A DNA stretch of 46,198 nt from an uncultured Prevotellaceae bacterium (GCA_902779745.1 CACZCT010000006.1:1-46198); one strand, 5' to 3'; positions 31,562 to 41,290 are shown, counted from the first letter of the stretch. Numbers and translations are program-made. The notes: a model not told the origin generated them from the letters alone.

Positions 31562-33048
31562 GTATGCAGGTCTAGAACGAAACGGGTTCCTTTCGTGAAC
31601 TCTGGATCAATGTCAAGGTCGCCGTTCATTTTCAGTGCCATCTGTTTACAGATAGGCAGTCCGAGACCGTCGCCCTTGGTGAGGTCTTTGATTTCCAAGA
31701 AGGGCTTGAATATGTCGTCACGTTTCTCCTCTGGAATACCACATCCTGTGTCTGACACGATAAACTGGTGGGTATGTGCGCTGCGTTTCTTGTAGTCCAA
31801 CCAGATGGTTCCTCCCTCAGGAGTGTAGATGGCGGCATTGTTCAGCAGGTGCAGCAGGATGTGTGAGACATATTCCTTGTTCATCTCGATACTCATCTTG
31901 GGAGCATTGACCTTCAATGTGACATCTGTCTTCACCTTGTCGCGTATCTGTTCCATGATATCTTCGCAGAACTGTTGGATCTGTGTGCTCTCCAAAACCA
32001 CCTCTTCTGTTGAGTTCTCTAAATCGGATAGTGTCTGGATATGCTTGGAGAAATCCATCAGTGCCTTCACCTCAGGAGTCTTGCCGTCGAGTTTCTGGAG
32101 GGTGGGATCCAGTTGTGCGGAGATATTGCTGATGAACTTAGCCTTCAAAGCATTGTTGTCATTGGCCAGTTGGATGGTCTTCTTCTGCTTACGTGTCAGC
32201 AGGATGAAACGCAATAGGATAATGGCACCTACTACCAAGGCGGCTGCAAGTCCGCCAGCAAGAATGAGGAGTCCGACGATAATGACCCAACGGGTAGTCA
32301 GCGAACTGTCTTTCTCTGCGATGGAAGCCTCATTGTCGGCAATCTGCTTCTTCAGGGCACCGATTTCATCGGCAGTCTTGAGGGCGTTCACAGAGTCTTT
32401 CCATACCAAGTAGTTGCTGTATGACTGTGCCACCATGTTGGCGTTGTTGCTCTTACGACCATTGGCGATAAGGGTCTTATACACCTCATCCACCTTATCA
32501 TATTCCTTGGAGGCAGTCAGTTTGTTAGCCATCTCCTTGAAGACGGCATCACCTTGTGCGTTCAGTCCGAAAGAGTAGAAATAAATCGCCTTGTTATAGA
32601 GTAAGTCATTCTGTATCTTGTCATCGTTGGAGGCACTTGCCAGTGCTTCCATCACCTTCAGTTGTTCTTTGGCACTGTCTGGCTTCCTGAATTTCATATA
32701 CATTTGCAGGCGTTCCTTGGTGACCAGGTAGTGCAGTCCAGCATCATTGCCACCCGTTTTTTTGTTATTAATAGTCTGGTCGATATTGCGCAACAGTTCG
32801 AAAGCCTCTTTGTGCAGCCCGTCCTTGGAGTATAAGGCCGCTGCCTTCGTACCGCATTCCACACCCTGCTGCAGTTGTCCCTTGCTGACATAGTCTTCAT
32901 AGGCCCGGATATAGGAGTGACGGGCGGCAGGAATGGTTGTGGCACTTTCAGCATTTTTTTGCAGTTCGCTTTTCTGTGTCTCCTGTGCGTTTATAGATGC
33001 GCCACAGAGAGACAGGCTCAAGAGTAGGATAGATACCTTTTTATTCAT
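31558..33048 (-). CDS. histidine-kinase-like sensor without the phospho-acceptor His
   Basis: A 496-residue membrane protein. A signal peptide (1-21) is followed by a helical TPR-like periplasmic domain (25-230), a membrane helix at about 253-281, a DHp-like helical region and an HATPase domain (about 388-496). The HATPase boxes are there: LLNNAAIYTPEGG (N-box, Asn404, with Ile407 in the usual Lys place), DTGCGIP (433-439) and GDGLGLPIC (459-467). The H-box, normally SHELRTPL-like, reads SAQLDPTL at 310-317, so the phosphorylated His is Ala311. Either another His is used or the protein is a non-phosphorylating ATP-binding sensor. No response regulator is adjacent; the EFR1 gene is coupled downstream. 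Confidence 0.85.
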   Translation of the reverse strand: MNKKVSILLLSLSLCGASINAQETQKSELQKNAESATTIPAARHSYIRAYEDYVSKGQLQQGVECGTKAAALYSKDGLHKEAFELLRNIDQTINNKKTGGNDAGLHYLVTKERLQMYMKFRKPDSAKEQLKVMEALASASNDDKIQNDLLYNKAIYFYSFGLNAQGDAVFKEMANKLTASKEYDKVDEVYKTLIANGRKSNNANMVAQSYSNYLVWKDSVNALKTADEIGALKKQIADNEASIAEKDSSLTTRWVIIVGLLILAGGLAAALVVGAIILLRFILLTRKQKKTIQLANDNNALKAKFISNISAQLDPTLQKLDGKTPEVKALMDFSKHIQTLSDLENSTEEVVLESTQIQQFCEDIMEQIRDKVKTDVTLKVNAPKMSIEMNKEYVSHILLHLLNNAAIYTPEGGTIWLDYKKRSAHTHQFIVSDTGCGIPEEKRDDIFKPFLEIKDLTKGDGLGLPICKQMALKMNGDLDIDPEFTKGTRFVLDLHT

Positions 33049-33082
33049 AGTACAAATATAAGAATTGTTTCATTTTATCATG

Positions 33083-33114
33083 CAAAAGTAAGAAATTATT
33101 TGATTTCTTCCAAA
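33083..33114 (-). promoter_or_regulatory. promoter of the histidine-kinase-like gene
   Basis: Minus strand TTTG (33111-33114), 20 bases, TACTTTTG (33083-33090). Back-to-back with the leu operon promoter, the two -33 elements being 15 bases apart. Confidence 0.82.
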
Positions 33115-33129
33115 TAAAGTAACGATTTA

Positions 33130-33161
33130 TTTGGTGGTTGAGCAAAAATAGTATAATTTTG
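33130..33161 (+). promoter_or_regulatory. promoter of the leu operon
   Basis: TTTG (33130-33133), 20 bases, TAATTTTG (33154-33161). The leader to the leuA ATG is about 40 bases with no Leu-rich leader peptide or hairpin, so no attenuator is visible. Confidence 0.85.
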
Positions 33162-33206
33162 CAAACAATTTTTGAAAATAGTAATAAATAAGGTATAAAG
33201 AGTATT

Positions 33207-34706
33207 ATGAGCGACAGATTGTTTATCTTCGACACGACACTCCGGGATGGCGAACAAGTACCTGGATGTCAGTTGAACACAGTAGAGAAGATTCAGGTGG
33301 CAAAAGCACTGGAGCAGTTGGGCGTGGATATCATTGAGGCAGGCTTCCCTATCAGCAGCCCAGGTGACTTCAATTCAGTCATTGAGATATCAAAGGCGGT
33401 GACATGGCCTACTATCTGTGCCCTGACCCGTGCGGTACAGAAGGATATCGACGTTGCCGCAGAGGCATTACAGTATGCCAAGCGCAAGCGTATCCATACG
33501 GGTATCGGAACATCCGACCCCCATATCAAGTATAAGTTCAACTCCAACCGTGAGGAGATTATCGAGCGTGCCGTGGCAGCCGTAAAATATGCCAAGAAAT
33601 ACGTGGAGGACGTGGAGTTCTACTGCGAGGATGCCGGACGTACGGAGAATGAGTATCTGGCTCGTGTCGTTGAGGCTGTTATCAAGGCTGGTGCTACCGT
33701 TGTCAACATCCCTGACACGACAGGCTATTGTCTGCCCCAGGAGTATTATGAGAAGATCAAGTACCTGAAGGACCATGTGGATGGTGTCGATAAGGCTATC
33801 CTCTCCACTCACTGTCATAACGACCTCGGAATGGCTACTGCCAATACCTTCAACGGCGTGATGGGCGGTGCCCGTCAGGTAGAGGTGACTATCAATGGTA
33901 TCGGTGAACGCGCCGGTAATACCTCTTTGGAAGAGATTGCCATGATCCTAAGATGTCATAAGGGATTGGGTATCGATACCAATATCAATACGACGAAGAT
34001 CTATCCGACGAGCCGTATGGTGTCGAGTCTGATGAACATGCCTGTCCAGCCTAACAAGGCAATAGTGGGACGTAATGCCTTCGCACATTCTTCCGGTATC
34101 CATCAGGACGGTGTATTAAAGAATGTGCAGACCTATGAGATTATCGACCCGAAGGATGTGGGTATCGATGATAACAGCATCGTACTGACAGCCCGTTCTG
34201 GACGTGCTGCCTTGAAGTATCGCCTGAATGTAAATGGTGTGGAACTCTCAGAAGAGAAACTTGACAAGGTTTATGAGAAGTTCTTGCAACTTGCTGACAA
34301 AAAGAAGGAGATAAATGATGCCGACGTGCTGATGCTTGCCGGTGCCGATACCGCAGAGGCTCATGCCGTGAAACTCGACTTCCTGCAGGTTACGACTGGT
34401 AAGGGCGTGAAGTCTGTGGCATCTATCGGACTGGATATCTCCGGACAGAAGTTTGAGGCTGCTGCCTCTGGTAACGGTCCTGTGGATGCTGCCATCAAGG
34501 CATTGAAGAAGATCATCGTGAAGCAGATGACACTGAAGGAGTTCACCATTCAGGCCATCTCCAAAGGTTCTGACGATGTGGGTAAGGTACACATGCAGGT
34601 GGAGTATGACGGTAGTCTCTATTATGGTTTCGGCGCCAATACGGATATCGTGACGGCTTCCGTCGAGGCATATATTGACTGTATTAACAAGTTCAAGAAG
34701 AAATAA
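33207..34706 (+). CDS. leuA: 2-isopropylmalate synthase
   Basis: First committed enzyme of leucine synthesis: condenses acetyl-CoA with 2-oxoisovalerate to 2-isopropylmalate. 499 residues, starting [20 protein letters not shown], the LeuA TIM-barrel signature. Metal and substrate motifs include [15 protein letters not shown] (HxH) and [13 protein letters not shown], with [13 protein letters not shown] near residue 290-302. The C-terminal LeuA_dimer domain (about 370-499), which carries the leucine-feedback site, is present. It opens a five-gene leu operon, with leuC 6 bases downstream. Confidence 0.95.
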   Translation: MSDRLFIFDTTLRDGEQVPGCQLNTVEKIQVAKALEQLGVDIIEAGFPISSPGDFNSVIEISKAVTWPTICALTRAVQKDIDVAAEALQYAKRKRIHTGIGTSDPHIKYKFNSNREEIIERAVAAVKYAKKYVEDVEFYCEDAGRTENEYLARVVEAVIKAGATVVNIPDTTGYCLPQEYYEKIKYLKDHVDGVDKAILSTHCHNDLGMATANTFNGVMGGARQVEVTINGIGERAGNTSLEEIAMILRCHKGLGIDTNINTTKIYPTSRMVSSLMNMPVQPNKAIVGRNAFAHSSGIHQDGVLKNVQTYEIIDPKDVGIDDNSIVLTARSGRAALKYRLNVNGVELSEEKLDKVYEKFLQLADKKKEINDADVLMLAGADTAEAHAVKLDFLQVTTGKGVKSVASIGLDISGQKFEAAASGNGPVDAAIKALKKIIVKQMTLKEFTIQAISKGSDDVGKVHMQVEYDGSLYYGFGANTDIVTASVEAYIDCINKFKKK

Positions 34707-34712
34707 GAAGTT

Positions 34713-36107
34713 ATGAATACACTATTTGATAAAATATGGGACAAGCATGTCGTCCAGAAAGTGGAGGACGGTCCCACCCAGTTGTATATCGACCGTATGT
34801 ACTGCCATGAGGTGACTTCTCCACAGGCTTTCGACGGTCTGAGAGCCCGTGGACTGAAATGCTTCCGTCCTGACCATATCTATTGCATGCCCGATCATAA
34901 TACGCCGACGCATGATCAGGACAAGCCCATCGAGGATCCTGTATCGGCTAAGATGGTATCTACGCTTGTCCAAAATGTGAAGGAATTCGGACTGGCGCAC
35001 TATGGGATGATGGACCCGTCGAACGGTATCATCCATGTGGTAGGTCCTGAGAAAGGACTGTCGCTGCCGGGTATGACGATTGTCTGTGGCGACTCCCATA
35101 CCTCGACGCATGGTGCCATGGGTGCTGTTGCCTTCGGTATCGGTACCTCTGAGGTGGAGATGGTGATGGCATCCCAGTGTATCCTTCAGCAGAAACCTAA
35201 GTCGATGCGTATCACCATCAACGGACAATTGCAGAAGGGCGTGACGGCAAAGGATGTCGCCCTCTATCTGATGAGCCAGTTGACGACCGCAGGTGCTACA
35301 GGCTACTTTGTCGAGTATGCAGGTGATGTTATCACTGCATTATCGATGGAAGGTCGCTTGACGCTTTGTAACCTCTCTATTGAGATGGGGGCTCGTGGCG
35401 GTTTCGTTGCTCCCGATGAGACAACCTTTGAATATCTCAAAGGTAAGGATTTTGCTCCGAAAGGGAAGGACTGGGACAAGGCTGTTGCCTATTGGAAGAC
35501 ATTGAAAAGCGGTGACGATGCCGTCTTTGACAAGGAATTGGTATTCGACGCGAAGGATATTGAGCCGCGTATCACCTATGGAACCAACCCTGGCATGGGT
35601 ATCGGTATCACGGAAAGCATCCCTGCAAATGCTGCTCAAGCGAAATCACCTGAGCAGGGCTTCGAGAAAGCACTGAATTATATGGGCTTCAAGGCTGGGG
35701 AGAAATTGCTCGGTAAGAAAATAGACTATGTGTTCCTCGGCGCCTGCACCAACGGACGTATTGAGGACTTCCGTGCCTTTGCCTCTATTGCCAAGGGACG
35801 CAAGAAGGCGGATAACGTCGTTGCCTTGTTGGTACCCGGCTCATGGGCTGTCGTCCGTCAGATCTGTGAGGAGGGACTGGATAAGGTCTTGGAGGAAGCT
35901 GGTTTCGAAATCCGTCAGCCTGGCTGTTCGGCATGTCTCGCCATGAACGATGACAAGGTTCCTGCCGGCAAGTATTGCGTATCGACCTCCAACCGTAACT
36001 TCGAGGGTCGTCAGGGACCTGGCAGCCGTACTATTCTCTGCTCACCCTTAGTAGCTGCCGCCGCAGCCGTCACAGGAGTAATAACTGACCCAAGAACACT
36101 ATTATGA
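34713..36107 (+). CDS. leuC: 3-isopropylmalate dehydratase large subunit
   Basis: Aconitase-family subunit that with LeuD isomerises 2- to 3-isopropylmalate (and citramalate to methylmalate in the citramalate route). 464 residues. The 4Fe-4S ligands are found in FLGACTNGR (Cys near 345) and in the later [11 protein letters not shown] pair. Other family marks are [33 protein letters not shown] and the C-terminal [17 protein letters not shown]. It starts 6 bases after leuA and overlaps leuD by 4 bases (ATGA). Confidence 0.96.
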   Translation: MNTLFDKIWDKHVVQKVEDGPTQLYIDRMYCHEVTSPQAFDGLRARGLKCFRPDHIYCMPDHNTPTHDQDKPIEDPVSAKMVSTLVQNVKEFGLAHYGMMDPSNGIIHVVGPEKGLSLPGMTIVCGDSHTSTHGAMGAVAFGIGTSEVEMVMASQCILQQKPKSMRITINGQLQKGVTAKDVALYLMSQLTTAGATGYFVEYAGDVITALSMEGRLTLCNLSIEMGARGGFVAPDETTFEYLKGKDFAPKGKDWDKAVAYWKTLKSGDDAVFDKELVFDAKDIEPRITYGTNPGMGIGITESIPANAAQAKSPEQGFEKALNYMGFKAGEKLLGKKIDYVFLGACTNGRIEDFRAFASIAKGRKKADNVVALLVPGSWAVVRQICEEGLDKVLEEAGFEIRQPGCSACLAMNDDKVPAGKYCVSTSNRNFEGRQGPGSRTILCSPLVAAAAAVTGVITDPRTLL

Positions 36108-36700
36108 AACAGAAATTCAACGTTATAACATCCACTTGTGTGCCCCTTCCTTTGGAGAATGTGGACACCGACCAGATTATCCCTGCCCGTTTCCTGAAGT
36201 CTACGACCCGCGAGGAGAGTTTCTTTGGCGATAATCTCTTCCGTGACTGGCGTTACAATGCCGATGGTACCGTTAATAAGAGCTTCGTGCTGAACGACCC
36301 GACATACAGCGGTTGCATCCTCGTGGCTGGCAAGAACTTCGGTAACGGTTCCAGTCGTGAGCATGCCGCCTGGGCGATTGCCGGTTATGGCTTCCGGGTG
36401 GTTATCAGCAGTTTCTTTGCGGATATCCATAAGAACAACGAACTGAATAACTTCGTATTGCCTGTCGTGGTCAGTGAGGAATTCTTGTCAGAGTTATTTC
36501 AGAGTATTCAGAATAATCCGAAAACTCAGGTTGAGGTCGACCTCCCCAACCAGACCGTTACTAACAAGGCGACTGGCAGACAGGAGACTTTTGAGATTAA
36601 CGGCTTTAAGAAACACTGTCTGATCAATGGGTTGGACGATATCGACTTCCTCATCCAAAACAAGGATAAGATAGAGGAATGGGAACAGCAGAACGCATAA
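36104..36700 (+). CDS. leuD: 3-isopropylmalate dehydratase small subunit
   Basis: Swivelling small subunit of isopropylmalate isomerase, 198 residues. It shows [13 protein letters not shown] near residue 20, [17 protein letters not shown] (about 78-94, substrate phosphate/carboxylate loop) and [17 protein letters not shown]. It overlaps leuC by 4 bases and the next gene by 22 bases, so it lies in the middle of a tightly coupled operon. Confidence 0.96.
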   Translation: MKQKFNVITSTCVPLPLENVDTDQIIPARFLKSTTREESFFGDNLFRDWRYNADGTVNKSFVLNDPTYSGCILVAGKNFGNGSSREHAAWAIAGYGFRVVISSFFADIHKNNELNNFVLPVVVSEEFLSELFQSIQNNPKTQVEVDLPNQTVTNKATGRQETFEINGFKKHCLINGLDDIDFLIQNKDKIEEWEQQNA

Positions 36701-38262
36701 ACGCTTCCCAGCGTACCCTGCCTTTTGTTGAGATTATGGACTCGACGCTCCGTGACGGTGAACAGACCAACGGCGTGTCGTTCTTGCCCCATGAGAAACT
36801 GATGATGGCACGCATGCTGTTGCGTGACGTGAACGTCGACCGCATCGAGGTGGCTTCAGCACGGGTCAGTGAAGGCGAGAGAGAGGCGGTGAAGATGATT
36901 TGCCGTTACGCCCAGCAGATTAACAAACTGGATAGGGTAGAGGTGCTCGGCTTCGTGGACGGCGGAGCTTCCGTCGACTGGATTGCCGACTGCGGTGGTA
37001 AGGTCATCAACCTCCTTGCGAAAGGCTCGCTGAAGCACTGTACCCATCAGTTACACAAGACTCCTGAGGAGCATATTGCCGATATCCAGGAGACGGTGCG
37101 CTATGCCACGGAGAAAGGGCTTTCCGTTAACCTCTATTTGGAGGACTGGAGCAACGGCATGAAAGACTCGCCTGACTATGTCTATCAGTTGATGGATAAA
37201 CTCTCAATTCTCAATACTCAATTCTCAATTAAAAGATTCATGCTCCCTGACACCCTTGGTGTGATGAATCCCCTGCAGGTCATCGAGTATTTCCGTAAGA
37301 TGATCAAGCGTTATCCGCAGGTGCATTTCGACTTCCATGCCCATAACGACTACGACCTTGCCGTCTCGAACTCTCTTGCTGCCGTATTGAGTGGAGCAAG
37401 AGGACTGCATGTGACGGTCAACGGATTGGGTGAGCGTTGCGGTAACGCACCGATGGCGAGTGTCCAGGCAATCCTGAAAGACCAGTTCCATGCAAAGACG
37501 AATATCGACGAGAGCCAGTTGAACGGTATCAGCCGGATGGTGGAGGGCTATAGCGGTATTGCCGTAGCACCCAACCAGCCCATTGTCGGCGAGAATGTCT
37601 TCACACAGGTGGCTGGCGTTCATGCCGACGGTGACTCCAAGGACAAACTCTATTATAACGACCTTGTCCCTGAGCGTTTCGGACGAAAACGGGAATATGC
37701 GCTGGGTAAGAACAGCGGCAGGGCGAACATCGCCAAGAACTTGGAGGAGCTAGGATTGGAACTGACTCCCGAACAGACTCGTCGTGTCACAAAGCGTATC
37801 ACGGAACTGGGCGACAAGAAGGAGATTGTGACACAGGAAGACCTGCCGTATATCGTCTCCGATGTCTTGAAGCACGATGCACCAGAAGATAAGGTAAAAC
37901 TTGTAAGTTATGTAGTTTCAACGGCTTACGGTCTTCGTCCTGGTGCCAACATCAAAGTAGAAATCAATGGAAAGCAGTATGAAGGCAGTGCTGTCGGTGA
38001 CGGTCAGTATGATGCTTTCGTCAAGGCGTTGCGTTATATCTACAAGAAATACCTTGACCGCACATTCCCGATTCTTGCTAACTATCAGGTCAGCATTCCG
38101 CCGGGTGGTCGTACCGATGCCTTGGTACAGACGGTCATCACGTGGCATTATAATGACGGACTCCTCCGTACCCGTGGCTTGGATGCCGACCAGACGGAGG
38201 CAGCCATCAAGGCAACCTTCAAGATGCTGAATATCGTAGAGAAAGAATTAAATAATAAATAA
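36679..38262 (+). CDS. second LeuA/CimA-family synthase (citramalate synthase-like?)
   Basis: A 527-residue TIM-barrel acyltransferase of the LeuA/HCS/CimA family with a C-terminal LeuA_dimer (allosteric) domain at about 390-527. The barrel carries [16 protein letters not shown] (18-33), [14 protein letters not shown] (metal HxH-like) and [15 protein letters not shown]. Only about 40% of its motifs look like leuA's, so it is not a recent duplicate. CimA, which makes citramalate from pyruvate and acetyl-CoA for isoleucine, would fit beside leuCD and leuB, which also serve that route; a second isopropylmalate synthase or a homologue with another keto acid is possible. Residues 175-184 are encoded by four 7-base units. 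Its start lies inside leuD (22-base overlap). Confidence 0.85.
   Translation: MGTAERINASQRTLPFVEIMDSTLRDGEQTNGVSFLPHEKLMMARMLLRDVNVDRIEVASARVSEGEREAVKMICRYAQQINKLDRVEVLGFVDGGASVDWIADCGGKVINLLAKGSLKHCTHQLHKTPEEHIADIQETVRYATEKGLSVNLYLEDWSNGMKDSPDYVYQLMDKLSILNTQFSIKRFMLPDTLGVMNPLQVIEYFRKMIKRYPQVHFDFHAHNDYDLAVSNSLAAVLSGARGLHVTVNGLGERCGNAPMASVQAILKDQFHAKTNIDESQLNGISRMVEGYSGIAVAPNQPIVGENVFTQVAGVHADGDSKDKLYYNDLVPERFGRKREYALGKNSGRANIAKNLEELGLELTPEQTRRVTKRITELGDKKEIVTQEDLPYIVSDVLKHDAPEDKVKLVSYVVSTAYGLRPGANIKVEINGKQYEGSAVGDGQYDAFVKALRYIYKKYLDRTFPILANYQVSIPPGGRTDALVQTVITWHYNDGLLRTRGLDADQTEAAIKATFKMLNIVEKELNNK
37203..37230 (+). repeat. four tandem 7-base units inside the LeuA/CimA-like gene
   Basis: CTCAATT, CTCAATA, CTCAATT, CTCAATT. 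Encodes part of the loop SILNTQFSI before the conserved RFMLPDTLG strand. Confidence 0.88.
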
Positions 38263-38270
38263 AGTATTAT

Positions 38271-39332
38271 ATGAAACTGAAAATTGCCGTTCTCCCTGGT
38301 GACGGAATAGGACCAGAGATTATGAAACAGGGCGTAGCCGTGTTGGACGCTATTGCCGAGAAGTGTGGACATGAGTTTGAATATGAGGAGGCACTCTGCG
38401 GTGCCCATGCCATTGATGCAGTAGGGGATCCCTATCCTGATGCCACCCATGACGTGTGTATGCGTGCTGATGCAGTATTGTTTGCCGCTGTCGGTGACCT
38501 CCGCTTTGACAACAACCCTACTGCCAAGGTACGTCCTGAGCAGGGACTGCTTGCCATGCGTAAGAAACTCGGTCTGTTTGCCAATGTGCGTCCTGTAGCC
38601 ACCTTCGACTGCCTGTTGCACAAGAGTCCGTTGAAGGACGAACTGCTCAAGGGTGCCGATTTCGTGGTGATCCGTGAGTTGACGGGTGGTATGTATTTTG
38701 GTGAGAAATACCAGGACAACGACAAGGCTTACGATACAGACATCTATACTCGTCCGGAGATTGAGCGTATCCTGAAGGTTGCCTTTGAGACGGCACAGAA
38801 ACGCAAGAAGCACCTGACCGTGGTCGACAAGGCTAACGTGCTGGCAAGTTCCCGTCTGTGGCGTCAGATAGCCAAGGAGATGGAGTCGCAGTATCCTGAC
38901 GTGAACACTGACTATATGTTTATTGACAATGCCTCAATGCGTGTACTGACGGAGCCCCGATTCTTCGATGTTATCGTGACGGAGAATACCTTCGGCGATA
39001 TCCTGACCGACGAGACATCCTGTATCACTGGCTCGATGGGCTTGCAGCCATCGTCCTCATTGGGAGAGCATACCCCGTTGTTTGAGCCGGTTCACGGCTC
39101 ATGGCCTCAGGCAGCAGGACAGAACCTCGCCAATCCATTGGCCGAGATACTTTCTGCTGCGATGCTCTTGGAGCACTTCGGTCTGACGAAGGAGGGTGCT
39201 TTGATCCGTGAGGCTGTCAATGCCTCGTTGGATGCCAATGTACGTACTCCTGAAATTCAGGTGGAAGGCGGTGCAAAATACGGTACCAAAGAAGTTGGTG
39301 CATGGATCGTAGACTATATCAAAAAAGCTTGA
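38271..39332 (+). CDS. leuB: 3-isopropylmalate dehydrogenase
   Basis: NAD-dependent decarboxylating dehydrogenase, third enzyme of leucine synthesis, 353 residues. Features are [15 protein letters not shown] (4-18), the substrate-arginine region LRKK/NVRPV near 100-112, GGMYFGEKY (LTGGIYFG-type), [13 protein letters not shown], the metal site DNASMRVL ... [13 protein letters not shown], and [12 protein letters not shown] with [18 protein letters not shown] (NAD loop). Acts as a homodimer in the cytoplasm. Ends at TGATG, where the next gene's start overlaps its stop. Confidence 0.96.
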   Translation: MKLKIAVLPGDGIGPEIMKQGVAVLDAIAEKCGHEFEYEEALCGAHAIDAVGDPYPDATHDVCMRADAVLFAAVGDLRFDNNPTAKVRPEQGLLAMRKKLGLFANVRPVATFDCLLHKSPLKDELLKGADFVVIRELTGGMYFGEKYQDNDKAYDTDIYTRPEIERILKVAFETAQKRKKHLTVVDKANVLASSRLWRQIAKEMESQYPDVNTDYMFIDNASMRVLTEPRFFDVIVTENTFGDILTDETSCITGSMGLQPSSSLGEHTPLFEPVHGSWPQAAGQNLANPLAEILSAAMLLEHFGLTKEGALIREAVNASLDANVRTPEIQVEGGAKYGTKEVGAWIVDYIKKA

Positions 39333-39997
39333 TGCTACTTGTCCTGTCTGTTGCTGTGACTCAGCAACAGACAGTGCTGGCACAAAGCAACCAAGAATGG
39401 CGCGACTCGCTGAATGTCCTCAATCAGCAGATAGCACGGTCGCCCTATAGTGTCGATCTGCATCTGCGGAAGGCGGCTGTCAATCTGGAGTTGCAGCAGT
39501 GGGAGTTTGCGGTGGATGAGTATAAGTTGATCCTACGGAATGACGAGAAGAATCTTACTGCCTTGTTCTACCGTGCCTATGCCTATATCCATCTTCGCCG
39601 CTACGACTTGGCGAAGAACGACTATAACGATATCTTGTTGGAGAAACCGACCCATATGGAGGCGCGCTTGGGGTTATCGTATGTCTATCAGTTAATGGGA
39701 AAGCGGAATGACGCGCTCGACTTGTTGAACATCGTCGTGGATCAACATCCCGACTCTGTCGCTGGCTATGTCGCTCGTGCATCTTTAGAAACAGATATGC
39801 AACGTTATGAGGCTGCTCTCTATGATTGGGAAGAGGCAACAAAAAGGGAACCTGATAATACTGACTATCAATTATCATACATAGACGTGCTTATCCGTTT
39901 AGGAAGAAATGATGCCGCACGGAGGGAACTAGATAAGCTGTCGGGTAGGGGAGTCAATCAAGGTGCACTTCGTGCTTTCTATAAGCGGATCAAATAA
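39332..39997 (+). CDS. secreted TPR-repeat protein
   Basis: A 221-residue protein with a signal peptide ([17 protein letters not shown]), starting at 39332, where TGATG couples it to leuB. A longer frame from 39302 would put a charged stretch first. The rest is a row of about five TPR units, e.g. VDLHLRKAAVNLELQQWEFAVDEYKLIL, ALFYRAYAYIHLRRYDLAKNDYNDIL, ARLGLSYVYQLMGKRNDALDLLNIVV and YVARASLETDMQRYEAALYDWEEA. TPR proteins bind partners; which one is unknown. Its tie to leucine synthesis is positional only, and it may be a passenger in the operon. Confidence 0.82.
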   Translation: MLLVLSVAVTQQQTVLAQSNQEWRDSLNVLNQQIARSPYSVDLHLRKAAVNLELQQWEFAVDEYKLILRNDEKNLTALFYRAYAYIHLRRYDLAKNDYNDILLEKPTHMEARLGLSYVYQLMGKRNDALDLLNIVVDQHPDSVAGYVARASLETDMQRYEAALYDWEEATKREPDNTDYQLSYIDVLIRLGRNDAARRELDKLSGRGVNQGALRAFYKRIK

Positions 39998-40031
39998 TAC
40001 TTGACTCATTGCACGTAAAGGCTCATCTATC

Positions 40032-41153
40032 ATGTACGATCAGGTCCGGGAAGATACGCTTTTTATTATGCTATATGCAATAGTGACAGCTTTGGCCATG
40101 TTGGCAAGCTGTTATCTGCTGTTCCGCCGGGGTAATGCCTTTGCTCCTGACATTACGTCGTCTGTGCGCCTGCGCCGGTGGACGGCAGCCCTCTTTGCAG
40201 TCATAGTCCTGAATCATCTGGTGTATATGCCGATCTTCTTTCTCTCTTCAAGCGAGGATATTATGATGATTGACCTTATAGGCGGATTGCTTGACAGTTT
40301 GACTTTATTTCCTATGGCAATCATTATTTTGTTCATTATGCTGCAAGACCGCAGACGACCACTGTGGCCTGTAGCCGTGATGATGACACCAATTGTTGTA
40401 ATAGCGATATTCGGTGTTACCACCCGTAGTTATGTCCTTCTGCCAATGGTATATATCTATTCCCTGTTAATGTGGGTGGGCTTAATTATATATATGGTAT
40501 GTGCGTTGAGACAATACGGGCGTTGGCTGCGCGACAACTTTGCCGACTTGGAGCACAAGGAAGTGTGGCAGAGTTTCGTGGTGCTGGCTATCGTGATGCT
40601 GGTGTTCGCTGCCTATGCATTAACCAACGAAAATCAGATTTACACATATGTCTTGCAGGTGATCATCTTAGTACTTGTCTGTTATCTCTTGTGGCGGGTG
40701 GAAACGTTAAGCGACCTGAGTATCCCTGAGGGCATCACGAAGAATGTTTCGACCTTGGCCGCTTTGCCTGCAAAGAATATTGGAGTATTGCTACAGCAGC
40801 ATTGCATAGACACGCAGCTCTACTTACAGCACGATTTGACCCTTCTCCAACTTGCCAAGGCTGTTGGTACCAACCATTTCTATCTCAGCCAGTATTTCTC
40901 CAATCAGGGTCTGACCTACAATGCCTATATTAACAATCTGCGCGTTAATCACTTTGTCTGCCTCTATCGCGAGGCAGTTACTGCTCATCGCTCTTTCACC
41001 GCCCAACAGTTGTCCCAGGAGAGTGGCTTCCGCAGTTACAACACCTTTAGCAGTGCCTTCAAGCGCAAAACGAACCTATCGGTGACAGCCTGGATGAAGG
41101 CTGCGAGCGAGCGAGAGCAGAGTCAAGCTCGCCTTGGACTCAGCCGAGCGTAA
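40032..41153 (+). CDS. membrane-anchored AraC-family transcriptional regulator
   Basis: A 373-residue protein. About seven membrane helices are predicted in residues 10-221 (10-31, 48-71, 88-104, 113-130, 134-158, 182-197, 203-221), then a cytoplasmic C-terminal AraC/XylS domain with two HTHs near 266-290 (LTLLQLAKAVGTNHFYLSQYF) and 323-345 (TAQQLSQESGFRSYNTFSSAFKRKT). Such membrane-bound AraC proteins are frequent in Prevotella-like genomes. The 15-residue tail after about 358 (SEREQSQARLGLSRA) is outside the family and is encoded by a repeat-like GC-rich stretch. Two AraC-type direct repeats lie 53 bases downstream, next to the hydrolase operon, so it may regulate that. Confidence 0.85.
   Translation: MYDQVREDTLFIMLYAIVTALAMLASCYLLFRRGNAFAPDITSSVRLRRWTAALFAVIVLNHLVYMPIFFLSSSEDIMMIDLIGGLLDSLTLFPMAIIILFIMLQDRRRPLWPVAVMMTPIVVIAIFGVTTRSYVLLPMVYIYSLLMWVGLIIYMVCALRQYGRWLRDNFADLEHKEVWQSFVVLAIVMLVFAAYALTNENQIYTYVLQVIILVLVCYLLWRVETLSDLSIPEGITKNVSTLAALPAKNIGVLLQQHCIDTQLYLQHDLTLLQLAKAVGTNHFYLSQYFSNQGLTYNAYINNLRVNHFVCLYREAVTAHRSFTAQQLSQESGFRSYNTFSSAFKRKTNLSVTAWMKAASEREQSQARLGLSRA
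41103..41150 (+). repeat. GC-rich repeat-like stretch at the end of the AraC gene
   Basis: Contains CGAGCGAGCGAG and a hairpin AGTCAAG-CTCGC-CTTGGACT (41121-41140), with GCTCG and CGAGC flanks. It encodes the atypical C-terminal tail. I recall similar stretches dispersed in Prevotella genomes but cannot check this here. Confidence 0.45.
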
Positions 41154-41205
41154 GCAGGCTGTCCAGGATGGCAAAGCCCATAAAAGGGTAAGAATAGTCC
41201 TCATC

Positions 41206-41243
41206 TACCGAAATCTGCAAAAAAAGTACCGAAATATGCAAAA
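41206..41243 (+). promoter_or_regulatory. two 17-base direct repeats, possible AraC-type operator
   Basis: TACCGAAATCTGCAAAA (41206-41222) and TACCGAAATATGCAAAA (41227-41243) differ at one of 17 bases and are separated by 4 bases, i.e. 21-base spacing (two helical turns). This matches the geometry of AraC half-sites. Upstream of the -7 element at 41291. Confidence 0.7.
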
Positions 41244-41276
41244 TCGCGGCTTAGAACATAGGTCGTGATTTTTTTT
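41241..41276 (+). terminator. possible terminator of the AraC gene
   Basis: AAATCGCGGC pairs with GTCGTGATTT (10 pairs with two G-U) across an 11-base loop, followed by a T run. It overlaps the end of the second direct repeat by three bases. Confidence 0.55.
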
Positions 41277-41290
41277 GGGAGAGAAATTGC

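Noticed and set aside
33162..33206. Leucine attenuator or riboswitch before leuA
   Set aside because: The leader is about 40 bases with no Leu-codon run and no hairpin pair.
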